A stretch of DNA of 58,444 nt, taken from positions 1-58,444 of the forward strand of contig JANBPT010000191.1 of assembly GCA_027575765.1 (NCBI GenBank), in the 5' to 3' direction. This DNA comes from Tieghemiomyces parasiticus. Its lineage: Eukaryota; Kickxellomycota; Dimargaritomycetes; Dimargaritales; Dimargaritaceae. The stretch's first letter is position 1. Each line of letters opens with the position of its first letter. The notes below the pieces were generated by a model. The model saw only the letters and a list, made by a program, of their open reading frames with translations. It did not search any database and was not told the origin of the DNA. A program made the position numbers and the translations under genes. Positions 47,137 to 58,333 of this stretch are shown in pieces.

Positions 47137-47720
47137 AGTGACAGTCGGGATAACTAAGGCCCGGGTGAGGGAAAAGGGCGGTAGTCGGCGTGACACGGAG
47201 GGATACTAGTAAGATATTGCTACACAAGGTACGGAAAGGTCGAAATGCGTAAGAATAGAATGCGCTGTACTGGTGGCAATATGGCGGCGTCGGAATCGTG
47301 TCCACGGGAGGCTTGGAGTGGTTTGACCGTCGGCGAGGTAGGTATTGAGGGACGTAAAACGATGGTGAAGGGAGGTGGGATGAAAGTTCGATTCTGGCCG
47401 GCAGAGCAGATAAAGAGGCGGTGATAAGAGCGAAAGGGTGTGGTAAAATAGGGAGAAGGAGGAGATGTAGGGGTGTATTTCTAGCCAGGAGACGTTGTCG
47501 GCACGCTGTGACCGCTTATATACAAACGGCAATACGAGGACGGGGGAGGAGAGGTTGAAGCACGCGAAGGGGTGCAGATGAAGAAGGGAGGGCCAATGAA
47601 TAACACACACGGCCGACCGGGTCGCGGGATTCCTTGGGGAGAGGGTCGGTAAGTGGCGGAATGCCTGTTAATTGGGAAGCAAGGAAGAGGACAGAAACGG
47701 GACGACTACCGTCAAAGGGG
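47137..47720. other. GT25 upstream region
   Basis: No gene. It contains a TATATAAG (minus) at 47522-47515, about 380 bp before the GT25 start, and C/T-rich leader sequence on the minus strand. Confidence 0.5.
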
Positions 47721-48263
47721 TCACGAATCTCTGGACTGATTGTCATCCACCTTGAAAACAAAGCCGCCGGTCAGACTGGGCGCCACCGACACCTATAGAA
47801 GGGGGCAAACGCGTGCAGCGGAGAAGAGAGGGAGAGAGATACAGGGGAGCGGGGAGAAGCCCTTGCCTCATCACCACCACGAAGCTACACTTTGGCCGGC
47901 TAGTCTCTTGATACTGAGGAAGGTATAGGCCGGCCACGGTTCTTCAACCCAACTTTTTGGCAGCATCGGCGGATGGGCGTACATGTGGCAGTGCGCAGTC
48001 GGGCTCCTGTCATGTATAGGGTCGGGGTAGCGGCAGTAGTAGTTGCCACCTTGGGAGGGGCGGCGGGTGAAGCAAGTGCTGGTTGTCGACTTTAGGATAT
48101 TATTTCACCCGAGTTGTAGAACGCTTCCCATGCCGTCAGCCACGCACACTAATTCGGGCGGTTCATCCTCATCACGATCGACAGTCGGACGGATAAATAT
48201 TGCAGTGCAAGGAAGGCGCGGGCGTGAGAGGTTTGGGGCCGGGGTGCGTAGTAGGGTGGCCAT
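47721..48263 (-). CDS. Two coding-like fragments of an unidentified gene
   Basis: Fragment one starts at ATG 48263 and reads 52 residues, including VDRDEDEPPELVCVADGMG, before a stop at 48105; a GTGAAA donor overlaps its end. Fragment two (47792-47721) follows a long pyrimidine tract ending CTATAG and reads VSVAPSLTGGFVFKVDDNQS plus three residues to TGA. It can only be entered by splicing, because TAG precedes it in frame. The most obvious donor and acceptor phases do not join, so one or more exons are missing from this model. C/G third-position bias supports coding. No family was recognised. Confidence 0.3.
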
Positions 48264-49036
48264 TGGTGAAATTTTCCTTTCTCCTTGTTCATAACCACCA
48301 CCAGTGGAAAACCACCATAGCCTCAGCTCTGACGCATGCGGCGGTATCATGGGTAGCAACGCAGTGGTATCGCGCATTGGAACGGGCGAATGGGGATGGA
48401 GATAAGGGGCCACGGTGGCTAGGCTGATAAAGGAGATTGACATTTACCCTTGTTCATAGTTGGCGCCTTGAAGGCCAATCCAGATCGACACTATCGACTA
48501 GACCCACCTGCCCGACCTCATGCCAATGGAGCAGCAACGGCAGTTCCTTTCTTTGGGGGATAGGGCACCAAATTCGCGTCTAAATAATCAATGGGGGGAG
48601 GGGTAGCCGGTTGTGGCGAAGTTTTTTTTTTGGATGGATGTCAGCCTCTCCTTCACCACCCCTGTCAGGCCCACGTCCATGTTGAAGCAGTGCGCTGCAC
48701 TGTGGATGTAGGCTAGAGCCCTATTATGAAGCAATCCGTTTATTGGTAAGAAGGATAGCGCAAACCGTCGGGGTAAGACGATCAAAACGTCTTGATAAAA
48801 ATGGTAATTTAAAGGGGAAAGATAAAGCCTAAGAGAAATAATAAAATAATCGTGGTGAGCGCTCGGATTGAATGGCGGAGCAAAACCGGCAACCGTTTAG
48901 TTACCGTGGGTTTATGAAAGACGAAAAAGAAATAGCTGTTGGACTATACAGAAGGGGTGGGGTAAAATAAGTAGGCGAGGTGGTTCGTAGCTGACCCCAT
49001 CCCGACACCCGGTACTACTTGGTCCTATGGAACGGT
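48264..49036. other. Intergenic stretch
   Basis: No supported gene. It is AT-rich near 48.8-48.95 kb and contains a T-run at 48623-48632. Confidence 0.5.
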
Positions 49037-49741
49037 CTACTGGCTGAGAAGGGAGCCCAGGCTGAACACAGCCACGGTGCCAGCAAGTACCATGGCAGAG
49101 TTGGCAGCCACGCTGGCGGCGGAGTTACGCGGACGGTATTGCGGGTTCTGCTGCGTGTTCTGCTGCGTGTTGTACTGGTTGTTCTGCTGAGTGTTTTGCT
49201 GCGTGTTGTACTGGCTGTCGTACTTGGCGTTAGGGTTGTTGTAGTTCTGACCCTGGTTGTACTGGCCCTGACCGTTTTGACCGTTGTAGTAGTTGCCATT
49301 GTAGGTGCCCTGTCCGTTGTTGTCTAAGCCAAGTTGCGTGTAGATGCACTGCTTGATTAGATCCTTGTCCCAGTCCTTGTCCGGATAGACCTGGCGACAG
49401 GCCATGAACGCGCCAGCGTCGACCTGATTGGCACCCGACTTGCTAACCGCGCAGTTCACATCCGATTTACTGCAGTCTTCTGCCCGATTAAGGTCAATGT
49501 ATTTACCGTAGTTGTTGGACCGGTTGCCGTCGGTACCGGCCGAGTTGACCTGGTTCGGATCGACGACGGCGCCATCGAGCGCGGCCTCGGTGGCGGCAGC
49601 GGCCTCGGCGGTGGAGGTAATGGGCTCGCTGGTAAGTTCAGAGGTCGAGGGCTCGGCCTGCTCACCGTTGAGGTCAATATCCTGAGCGTAGGCGACGGTG
49701 GCCAGAGTCAGGGCGACGGCAATGAGCTGCACGCACTTCAT
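49037..49741 (-). CDS. Secreted Asn/Gln-rich repeat protein with GPI-type tail
   Basis: 234 residues. Signal peptide 1-19 (MKCVQLIAVALTLATVAYA), then a Glu/Ser/Thr/Ala-rich segment, a four-cysteine module (C-x6-C-x17-C-x16-C, including QVYPDKDWDKDLIKQC), and a low-complexity region of Asn, Gln, Gly and Tyr. Within it the 11-residue unit QYNTQQNTQQN occurs twice in tandem (about 49141-49206), separated by one extra Asn. The C-terminus (SVAANSAMVLAGTVAVFSLGSLLSQ) fits a GPI signal. Composition is prion-like, and such tracts can promote self-association on the cell surface. The layout parallels the eight-cysteine proteins, but the cysteine pattern is different, so shared ancestry is not supported. 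Function unknown. Confidence 0.85.
   Translation of the reverse strand: MKCVQLIAVALTLATVAYAQDIDLNGEQAEPSTSELTSEPITSTAEAAAATEAALDGAVVDPNQVNSAGTDGNRSNNYGKYIDLNRAEDCSKSDVNCAVSKSGANQVDAGAFMACRQVYPDKDWDKDLIKQCIYTQLGLDNNGQGTYNGNYYNGQNGQGQYNQGQNYNNPNAKYDSQYNTQQNTQQNNQYNTQQNTQQNPQYRPRNSAASVAANSAMVLAGTVAVFSLGSLLSQ
49141..49206 (-). repeat. Tandem 33-bp coding repeat
   Basis: Two copies of a unit encoding QYNTQQNTQQN, separated by one Asn codon, with a few synonymous differences. A likely site of copy-number variation. Confidence 0.75.
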
Positions 49742-49920
49742 ATTGACAAGAAAATTTGGGTGAGGGGGGGTGTAAAAAAAGGCTAGAGATAGTGGGTCGT
49801 CGGGATGCGGGAAAGGGTACAGCCAGGTGTGGATTGATGCAGGGAATGGATGATAAGTGTAAGTAACCGGGGAAGGAGGTGTAGTGAGGTAATGGGTTAG
49901 TATCGGGGACCAGGTCGGCG

Positions 49921-49928
49921 TTTATATA
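49921..49928 (-). promoter_or_regulatory. TATA box of the Asn/Gln-rich secreted protein gene
   Basis: TATATAAA on the minus strand lies about 180 bp upstream of the ATG at 49741. Confidence 0.65.
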
Positions 49929-49937
49929 CACATCGGA

Positions 49938-50555
49938 TTAGTGCCTCAGCCAGGTCAATGGTATGTGAAAAGGAGCGGTAGGATACCTTCGGCGGCCCGC
50001 GACCAGCGGTACGAACAGGGCGACGTAGCGAAGGCCGAATAGAGCGTCTGGGCGTTGGCTGTCCTCTTCGTTATCGCTCTGTAAAAAAAAAACAAGGAGG
50101 AGGAGAATTCGCGGCCCGCTCGACAACCGTGGGTGCGAGAACAGGTTCCACAAGGCGCCTGTGCGACGTGAAAGGGACGGACCAGCCGGTCGACAGTCAG
50201 CGCGGTCCGTTTGGCGCCGCCACCACCGTCATCGCCCCTGTAATCGACAGGGACGTGAAGAGGAACGGGGGAGGTCAAGGGAAGGGCAGAGGATGGCTTG
50301 CGAGGATCCACTGTCTTGCGTTCCCAGAAGATGGGATACACTACCGATACCGATAAGGCAATATTCTCTTCAAGAGGTCAGGACGAAATGCATTCGTAAT
50401 ACGTCAAAGGAGAGGGGAGGAGCGAGAGGAAAGGACGGAAGATGTGACAAGACGAGCGGAAATCGGACGTAGCAGCCCAAAAAAAAACGGTCGACTTTGG
50501 TGGTACCGTGTGACCCTAGCAGGTGTATCGAGTTGTGATCCTTTTGGGGCGCCAT
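49938..50555 (-). CDS. Coding-like island, possible small multi-exon gene
   Basis: From ATG 50555 (A-rich leader, G at +4) a frame begins MAPQKDHNSIHLLGSHGTT. Further along, an acceptor ATTACAG introduces a GC-rich stretch readable as GDDGGGGAKRTALTVDRLVR, and a T-tract acceptor ending TTTACAG precedes SDNEEDSQRPDALFGLRYVA, ending at TAA 49938. TATA-like sequence lies upstream near 50665. Donors with the GTAAGT consensus are absent, and a plus-strand frame through the same island is equally GC-biased, so strand and exons are uncertain. No family was recognised. Confidence 0.25.
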
Positions 50556-50736
50556 TTTTTCTATTTACTGCTTGTTCCTTGTCCGCTTGGGCTATTGAAC
50601 TCCGACGCATGCCTCGCCCTTAGCGCAACCGATTGGCTCATTACGTTTTCTGCTGCTTATATTTTTTAAGTGATAGAGAAGCCTAGTCGTTGGCTATTGT
50701 TCCATTCCAAAAATACATATAATTTGTACAGCCGCA

Positions 50737-50997
50737 ATGGGGAATGATAGAAAAAAAGACGCGTGGCAGTTCGCAGCGGGAGCGGAAGTCAAGGGGCGCA
50801 AAGAGAGCAGGAAGGATAGCGCGTTTGGCAGCGCGAAGGAGCCTAGGCGTCCGTACATACCGTCCCATTCGGAAGGACCTTCCGTCAACATTCGGAATTC
50901 CTGGTCGATTGGTTTTCCGCTCCTCTACTCATACTTTCCCCTCAGCTTGCCTGCCGTCGGTGGAAAGGTGCGGGTCGACTCACATTCAAGTAGATAG
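50737..50997 (+). CDS. Possible small basic protein, unrecognised
   Basis: An ATG in good context (GCCGCA before, G after) opens 86 codons: a basic, Lys/Arg/Ser-rich N-terminal half (starting MGNDRKKDAWQFAAGAEV) and a hydrophobic patch (IGFPLLYSYFPLSLPAV) near the end. C/G third-position bias is moderate. It is divergent from the possible minus gene starting at 50555, with 181 bp between them. No motif was recognised; a chance frame remains possible. Confidence 0.25.
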   Translation: MGNDRKKDAWQFAAGAEVKGRKESRKDSAFGSAKEPRRPYIPSHSEGPSVNIRNSWSIGFPLLYSYFPLSLPAVGGKVRVDSHSSR

Positions 50998-53931
50998 TCT
51001 TAATTTTTCCGGTCTGTCGTCTGCTACCCCCCCCCTTCTATCCTCACTTTGTGGTAGCAGATTGCCTGTTTTCAGCCCGCCAAACTAATCGTTCCTGTCT
51101 CAATCTCATGGCCTACTACAATACATCCCACTCTCGCTTGCGGTCCCGTCAGTGATTAGTTGAAACCCTAGTGAATTTCTGGAATACCTAAATATAAGCC
51201 ATACTTTACGTAGCCATCCCGTATAAATCATCCAAAAACGCTCGCGGGTAATGTAACGTTTAGGAAAACTACAGTATTCACTTTTCTCGAGTATATCTTG
51301 GCAGCATCTGTCAAACATGTAAACACTATGGTCAGAATGTGCGATGGATTTTCACTCTACACCTTCTGTCCACGACGCCCTAAGCGGTAGCTGGTTTTCT
51401 ACCAAGTATGCGTATTGTCCTAGGATGTGGTCACTATTCCTCCTGCCGTTCGACAAACCAAAGAGAACTACTAGCGTGGCTGTTTATATCCAATCTAAAT
51501 GTTGAGTTTACTTCGGAAATAATTCATGGAATGCGCGGTGTTCAACGACTGCTGGTATGGTAGACGCTAAAAGTTGGAACCCCCCCCCCCCGCCTGGCAC
51601 TTGAGGTACGTCACGTTGGTAACTAGGGGTCCAGGTCTTCAGCGCTTCGCCGCCCAAACGTGAAATGGCCGGCTGTCTATGAGGTAACCAGCAACGAGGT
51701 GAATTCGGTGGCTGAGACGCCACGCCACCGGGAAGAAATAATGAGGCGCGGTAATACAGAACCGCCGCACGCCTCGTCAACCTTTCATCTGACAAACTAC
51801 TACAGCTGGTACCTAGATTATTTCTTCAAAGTGCTGCTGTTGGCTTGCCTTTGGGAGCCAGTCGGATATACTTTCCCTCCATAGTAATGACCCTCTTTTT
51901 TGCCATTGACTTCGGTTCATCGCATGGCCAACCTGTCACGCTCGTGCCTCGTTAGGACGCCGGCTGTGCGGGCCTTGAACTGTTACTACCATCATGAATG
52001 GTCTAATCGCTGGGTTCATATCTATCAGACGGCCTTGCCAGTCGCTTCATTAGCCTCTACCAACTCCCGTTTATTTTTTCCCTAATCGTCATTACGGAGC
52101 CTACCATACGAGTTGTCGCTCTGGTCACAGTGGCAGTAGTAGGTGATCCCACGTTAAGCAAGTATTGTGCGGTTGAAGCACAGGTCGGGCTGAAGGGGCT
52201 ATCAAATACATCTGTAGTCCTCTATCTCCCCTCCTCCTCTTCCTCCTTAGTAGGCAATGTTCTTTTAGAATAGCTCTGGTTCAAAAAAAGTCCTGCGGTG
52301 CTGCTGCAGAGACAAAACTTGAATCCCGCCCTGCATCGCTCGCCGTTCGGTACGTCACCCAATATACCACCCACTTTTCCGACCGGTCGGCGTAGAGTTA
52401 CATCGAGGTTTCATACTGCGTCCCACCTCCTCCTTTTTTTGACTCAGGCACTGACGCCTGTCACACTAACGCCGAGAGGTTTCAGACGGGTAAAGCATAG
52501 TCCCGCCCTTATCAGCCAAAAAACTCGACACGGTGAGCTTCAATGGCCGATATTAGTCGGGACACCCAGGACCACCATCGCATTAAGTGTGTCATGTGTC
52601 GCCGGGGTATGCGAATAACGCATCGTTTAGTTTCAAATATACCCTTTAACCCCGTCCCTTACAAGCAACGTAGCTTACTCGGTACCTCGCAGCTGCTCAT
52701 GCCAAGGTAGCCAGGGGTCGGTCTATTGCCGTATAATTGATTAGACTGAGGAGGGATGTGCCTAAAGGGGCGCGCACGACACTGTAGAGGCCGGTCCGGC
52801 GGTGTTTCGATCCCAGCCTTTACAGCGGAGGGACGGCCGAAGTATGGTTGATGGATGAGCTAGTCGCAGTCTTTCTTCCTCCACCCCACCCACGCATTTC
52901 CCGGTTATTCGCACTCTAGATCCTTGGCTTCCCCCCTTTCTTTTCATGCTCTGACCAGCGGACTGGATAACTACCTGGTTACCATTTTTGGAAAAGACTC
53001 GCTTAATTTGGGGGGATCGACCAAGCTAGAAACCCTAGGCCTGGGAAATTACTCGTCTCCACGGTCAAATGGTTGAGGGCGGGGAGGGGGACGGGTAGAC
53101 CAGTCACAACAGCTAGATATGCTAGCGAGGATCACTCCTTTCTCAAGCAGTGCACCTTATAACCTTATGTGACGAGTATTACAATGGAAGCCGTGGCGGT
53201 ATACGTAATTTTCGCATATGGCCTGACCTCCTACGCTGCCTAACGGGGCCCCCGGGCTACCCACAAACTTGGTGGTTTGCTCCCCGGCATGTGTATTGTC
53301 GTAGTCTGTAAGGCCCGAGCCCCCTATACTGTGCAAGTCGATCTGGGGGTTAAATCCGATGTTATTCCCCGTTAGGCTGGTACCGACGTCTTGGAAGTCG
53401 TCCCCGATATCCGCAATGTCTCCTGCTCCCCCGTCTTTTTAAAAAAAGGGTTTGGTAGCGGGCAAACTGGCCCTGAAACTGGCGCAGCACCGAAAACATA
53501 AAAATCGGCCGAATCATGCGGGGGGGACTCTGGACTGAGTCAGGTGTGCCTTTGTCTTTAAACAGGTGCGTATGGTTGGAAAGGATTGGAGTCGGATAGA
53601 TACCCCATGCGAGTCCTACTGCCTCTACGGCGAAAATTCAAGGCGAAGCTGAAAAGTAGAATGGCTCGAGGCGAACATGAGGGATTGGAGATGAAGTCAC
53701 GTCTACGGGCCTGGGACCGAGTGGTAAGAATAAGCTGATCTCCACACCAATGGCCTTTCACTTCACTACCGCCGGCCGCCCCGCTCTGTATGGTCAAGGA
53801 GGCATACGTTGGTGGGTACGGCGGGACAGGATTCGTCACGCGGGTGGAAGTTACCCAGAATCGGTGAGAAAGTCGGGAGCTGGGCTGGGAAACCTTATAC
53901 ACCATGTGGTTTTGATTAAGGATGGGACGTC
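50998..53931. other. Gene-poor stretch of about 3 kb
   Basis: No supported gene. Frames are at chance length, largely non-ATG, and lack codon bias. Long C or G runs occur (for example 51028-51036 and 51580-51592). Confidence 0.55.
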
Positions 53932-53938
53932 TATAAAA
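53932..53938 (+). promoter_or_regulatory. Candidate TATA box of the dihydroxyacetone kinase gene
   Basis: TATAAAA lies 287 bp before the start codon, farther than in the secreted-protein genes. A leader intron or a second promoter element cannot be excluded. Confidence 0.4.
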
Positions 53939-54224
53939 CCCGACGTTGGCGCAGCCTGGTCTCTAACGCCTAAACCCTTAATTCTCCAGCGCTAGTCTTC
54001 TCCCCTCCCCTCAATTCCACCAGTGATTTCGGGACCTTATTACCCCTCCCAGCTGTCACGTACGCCCCTCGGACAGCTATTTCTCCAACTGTTGCACTCT
54101 CCATTACATGGGCCTTGTATACTCTACACCCGCCCTTGCTTTCTAATTTACTTATCGTTTCCGTTCGGAACCAGGCAATAGTTAGACATTTAATTCTGCT
54201 CTGTACCTCCATATTATCGCCGTC

Positions 54225-57200
54225 ATGTCACACCCCGACAAGTACCTCCTTAACGACCCTAAGGACGTAAGTATTAGACCCAAGTATCCGAATTGTGATG
54301 GACGACTGTGTTACAAGCTGGGCCTATTCGTAACGAGCCCCTTGGCGATATAGCGAGACATGTTCTTCGCCCTGACCTCGGAGACCGAAGCGAGGACGAC
54401 CTTACCCGTTAGCACCACTTTATTTTTTTGTTTTTTTGTTTTTTAAAAAAAACCTTTGCCAGCCTCGCTGACGCTAACTCACAACCGCTGTTTCCCCGAC
54501 CCTTGTGGTTGAACTCTTTTCATGACTTCCCACCTATCGCATAACCTTACCGACTACCACGGCCCTCTCCTACTGTAGCTGGTCGTGGAGTCCCTCCAGG
54601 GCCTCTGTGCCACTCACAACTTCCTGGGGCTGGACGGGCCCAACAAAGGTAAGTGGGATACTGGACAACCTAGCCCTGGCCTCGGCACGAGATGAAAGGA
54701 AACATTTTACTGCCTGTAGACAATAGGCAATGGTTGGCTCAATGTCTCCCCGATGCCGCTAGCTTTGTCGCCACTTCCCCGCGCGCACAATGGATCATGC
54801 ATGGTGCCACCTTTTAATTAACCTGGCCTATTCTCTCAACTTTTCAATCACACCTTCCCTTCGCACCCCCTGGACTCCCAGTGGTCTTTTGCAAGGACTA
54901 CGAGGATATCAAAGAGAACCAGGTCACCCTCATCAGTGGTGGTAAGTATGAGTCATCGATTACACTCAGCTATAGACAGGCTCAAGGGCCTTGTGTTTAT
55001 TCATCCTAGTGGTTTTCGAGGCGCTTGACGAAGCATGGGGTTGTCTATTCACGTCCACCATGCGACTTACTAACCTCCACACATCCCTCCCTATCCTCAT
55101 ATATCACTCACTTTCCTCAACCCTCTCTCATTTTTCCTACAAACTAGGTGGCTCCGGCCACGAACCGGCCCACGCGGGTTATGTCGGCTCCGGCATGCTA
55201 ACGGCCGCAGTAGCTGGCCAGGTATTCGCCTCGCCGTCCTCAGGCCAAATCCTCAAGGCGCTGCGCCGGGTGGCGTCCCCAGACCACGGCTCGCTCATTA
55301 TTGTCAAGAACTACACGGGTGACGTGATCAACTTTGGCCGAGCCATCGAGCGCGCACGGTGGGAAGGTATCGTCAAGGACATCAAGATGGTCATTGTCGC
55401 GGATGATGTAGGTGTGACCAGCGGACAGGAAGCCCGGGACCCGGAGACTGGGGAAGCCAGCGACGTGGGTCGCCGTGGACTGGCCGGGACCGTCCTGGTC
55501 CACAAGGTGGCGGGCGCGGCGGCGGCGCTGGGCGAGTCCCTGGACGAGGTGTACCGTGCTGCGCAATCCGTGACTAGTAACTTGGCCACCATCGGCGTGT
55601 CTCTCAGCACCTGCACTGTACCCGGCTCGAGCGGCGAGTCGCGTCACCTGGGCCCCAAGGAGGTCGAATTCGGACTGGGAATCCACGGCGAACCCGGGTT
55701 CGAGACTAAGCCCCTCGAAACTGTCAAGGACACCGTGACCCAGATGCTGCGCAAGATTTTGGAATCTCCCGAGATGCGCACCAAGCTGGGTCGCCACCAG
55801 ACCAAGCCGCACAGTGTAGTCCTGCTGGTCAACAACCTGGGTAGCACCACCCTCCTCGAAATGAACGCCGCCACCCGCGAGGCCCTGCTCTACCTCCGCA
55901 GCCACCACGTCCGCGTCCTCAGAGCCTACACGGGCGCCTTCGTGACCGCCCTCGACATGCACGGTATCTCCATCACTCTCCTAGCTGTCCATGAGTCCCG
56001 CGAGAAGGCCATACTGCGCTATCTCAGCCATGAGGCCCATGTGCCCGGCTGGAACAACGCTTCGGGCGCTAGCGAGGTCTCCCTCTCCGCCCTGACGATC
56101 CCTCTCCGTAAGGAAGGGTCCCAGACCTTGCTCAGCGCTGAAAACCTAGCCGCCCACAACGCTCCCGAGGTTGCCGTCGAAGGATCCGGGTTCCTCCGTG
56201 ACGTATGGAAGCCGGCCATCATCGCCGCCTGCGAGTCTGCCATCGAGGTTGAGCCTACCGTTACCCGCTACGATACCGTGTGGGGTGATGCCGACTGCGG
56301 CTTGACTCTTAAGAGTGGTGCCACGGGTAAGTTAAGATGAAACTGATGAATGGTTGGGTGGGGGTAGGCTTAAGAATTACTTGGCGGGGATGGCTTTATA
56401 CATAATCCGCCGCCAGTGTGCTCGGCCGGCAGTCGGCAGAGTGGCATAGTGGGCCCCTTTAGATGGCTCCATGGGAGCAACACGTGGCTCTCCGGAGGAC
56501 GAATATGGACCATTGCCCCCTTATTCTCTTTATTATTGGGGTCGCCAACACAGTGCCGCTTGACTGAAACCCTTCCCTCCCGCGAAAGTCTTGAGGATTA
56601 TGACGGGCTGGGTTGGTCATGGACATTGCTGCGCGAGATACGCACACGCTCCCAGTCTGATGGGCTGTGAGGGGGGGATCAGGAGTGCATATCTTATTCT
56701 GCTCTATCCCCGGTTAACTCTGCGCATTTTCACACTGCCTGGAATAACTAATTCACAATCTGACTTTTATTCTACTCCTGGTTGTTGTTGTTCCACCTCC
56801 TCACCCCCTCTTATTACCACACCTTGAACCCACACCCTGCGTGAACTCCAACTGGCTCCTAGCCATTATGGACGGGTTCAGCAAGGACGCTGATTTCCAT
56901 ATCCCGCTCGACACCAAAGCGCCCGACCACACCATCGCCGCCATCAGCGAGCTGGTTGAGGACTCCATGGGTGGAACATCTGGCGGTTTGTACTGGTAAG
57001 TGATTGTTCTCATTGCGTGACGCAATGGACTAGTTAAGGGACATTCCTGAGTAAGAGAGAGAGAAAAAAAAATGGATCAAGCAACTGGTGGCAATACTGT
57101 GTAGTTGATTAGGATGACTAATTCCTGCCCCTCTTTCCCCTCTCCGTTTGGCTAATTCTCATCCACCCATAAGCATTATGCTGGACGCCGTCGCCGCTCA

Positions 57201-57600
57201 GATCCAGGGGCTGACCTCCGAGATTGGCAACGATGGCCTGACGCTGACGCAGTGGGCCCAGTGTCTGACGGCGGCCCTCGAAACCCTGCAGCGTTACACC
57301 ACTGCGCGCAAGGGCCACCGTACGCTAATGGACTCGCTTATCCCGTTCATCGAAAGCTTCGGTCAGTCGGCCAGCAGTGACCAGCAGGAGACGACCCTGC
57401 AGGCTCTCTCGAAGGCCGTTGAGGCCGCCCGGCAGGGCATGGAGGCCACCAAGAAGATGGTCCCGCGCCGTGGCCGCGCCACCTACATTGGTGACCAAGG
57501 GTCCGCGGATTCTGAAAAATACCAGATCCCCGACCCCGGAGCCTACGGTCTGGTGGCCATCTTCGAAGGTATTTTGAAGGCAAACCAGGGTTCGCAGTAA
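54225..57600 (+). CDS. DAK1: Dihydroxyacetone kinase
   Basis: Six exons (54225-54266, 54579-54648, 54882-54941, 55148-56326, 56863-56995, 57174-57600) total 1911 nt, giving 636 residues. All five donors are GTAAGT and every phase closes. The DhaK domain contains TLISGGGSGHEPAHAGYVGSG and GLGIHGEPG, whose His forms the covalent hemiaminal with dihydroxyacetone. The DhaL domain contains WGDADCGLTLKSGA, with the Asp cluster that binds Mg-ATP, and SMGGTSGGLYCIMLDAV. The enzyme phosphorylates dihydroxyacetone to DHAP in the cytosol, serving glycerol or methanol-derived carbon use and detoxification. The tiny 14-codon first exon and intron clustering toward the 5' end are notable. Intron 1 carries a T-run followed by an A-run (54421-54452). 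It converges on the partial gene at the right edge. Confidence 0.96.
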
Positions 57601-58333
57601 CTGGAGCCAGTCGAATGATATATACTGCCAAGGCTACCATCATGCACTAATTATTATTAGTGGTCCCGGGCGCATTGTTTAATTAGTTCGAGCTCGATAC
57701 GACTACGCTGCGGCATATTAAATAGGACGGTTTGAGAGTCATTTATTGATGAGGCCAGGCCGGCCTCCAAATGTAAAGGGCGAGGAAAAGCAGGTAGGGT
57801 GTGGTGTACGAAGGCCAATTCTTTGAACCCGAGAATGAGGTATTGTATATGATGGTGATTGGCTGGATGGATACAAGTATATTAGTCCTGGAAAATAGAC
57901 GGATAATATACTACGGGTAAGATGGGCTGCGTTCCAATTATTTTTTCTTAAAAAAAACGATAAGCAGGGGGCAGATCAGGCATAAGAGGGAAAGACACCC
58001 TAGTCGATGGAGCCGAGAGGTATGTCACACGAAGAGCCGGCACGTTTTCAACGACGATGGAGTAAAACAAGTGTGGAGTTACAGAAGGGCCGTGCAGAGG
58101 TGATGGTACAGAACAAATGATGGCTAAAGGGGCAGCAGATAAGGGAAATACGGATAGGTCAGGAGCATGAGTATAAAGGCGGGCGCGGGGGGGGCGCTTA
58201 TAAAGTAATACAGAAGTGAAGGGGCGCAATGCAATACAGAGATGGGGGAAAATACGGAAAAGAAATGGTTGGAATTTCGAAATAGGGGGACAGGCGGCGT
58301 GTAGCCTAGTATTACGTGGATAACCCCGGTGCT
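57601..58333. other. Convergent 3' intergenic region
   Basis: This lies between the 3' ends of the kinase gene (plus) and the partial gene (minus). No supported gene. A plus-strand TATAAAGG near 58173 has no convincing frame behind it. Confidence 0.5.

Noticed and set aside
55240..55962. 240-codon minus-strand frame
   Set aside because: It is the antisense shadow of the dihydroxyacetone kinase exon, produced by its codon bias.
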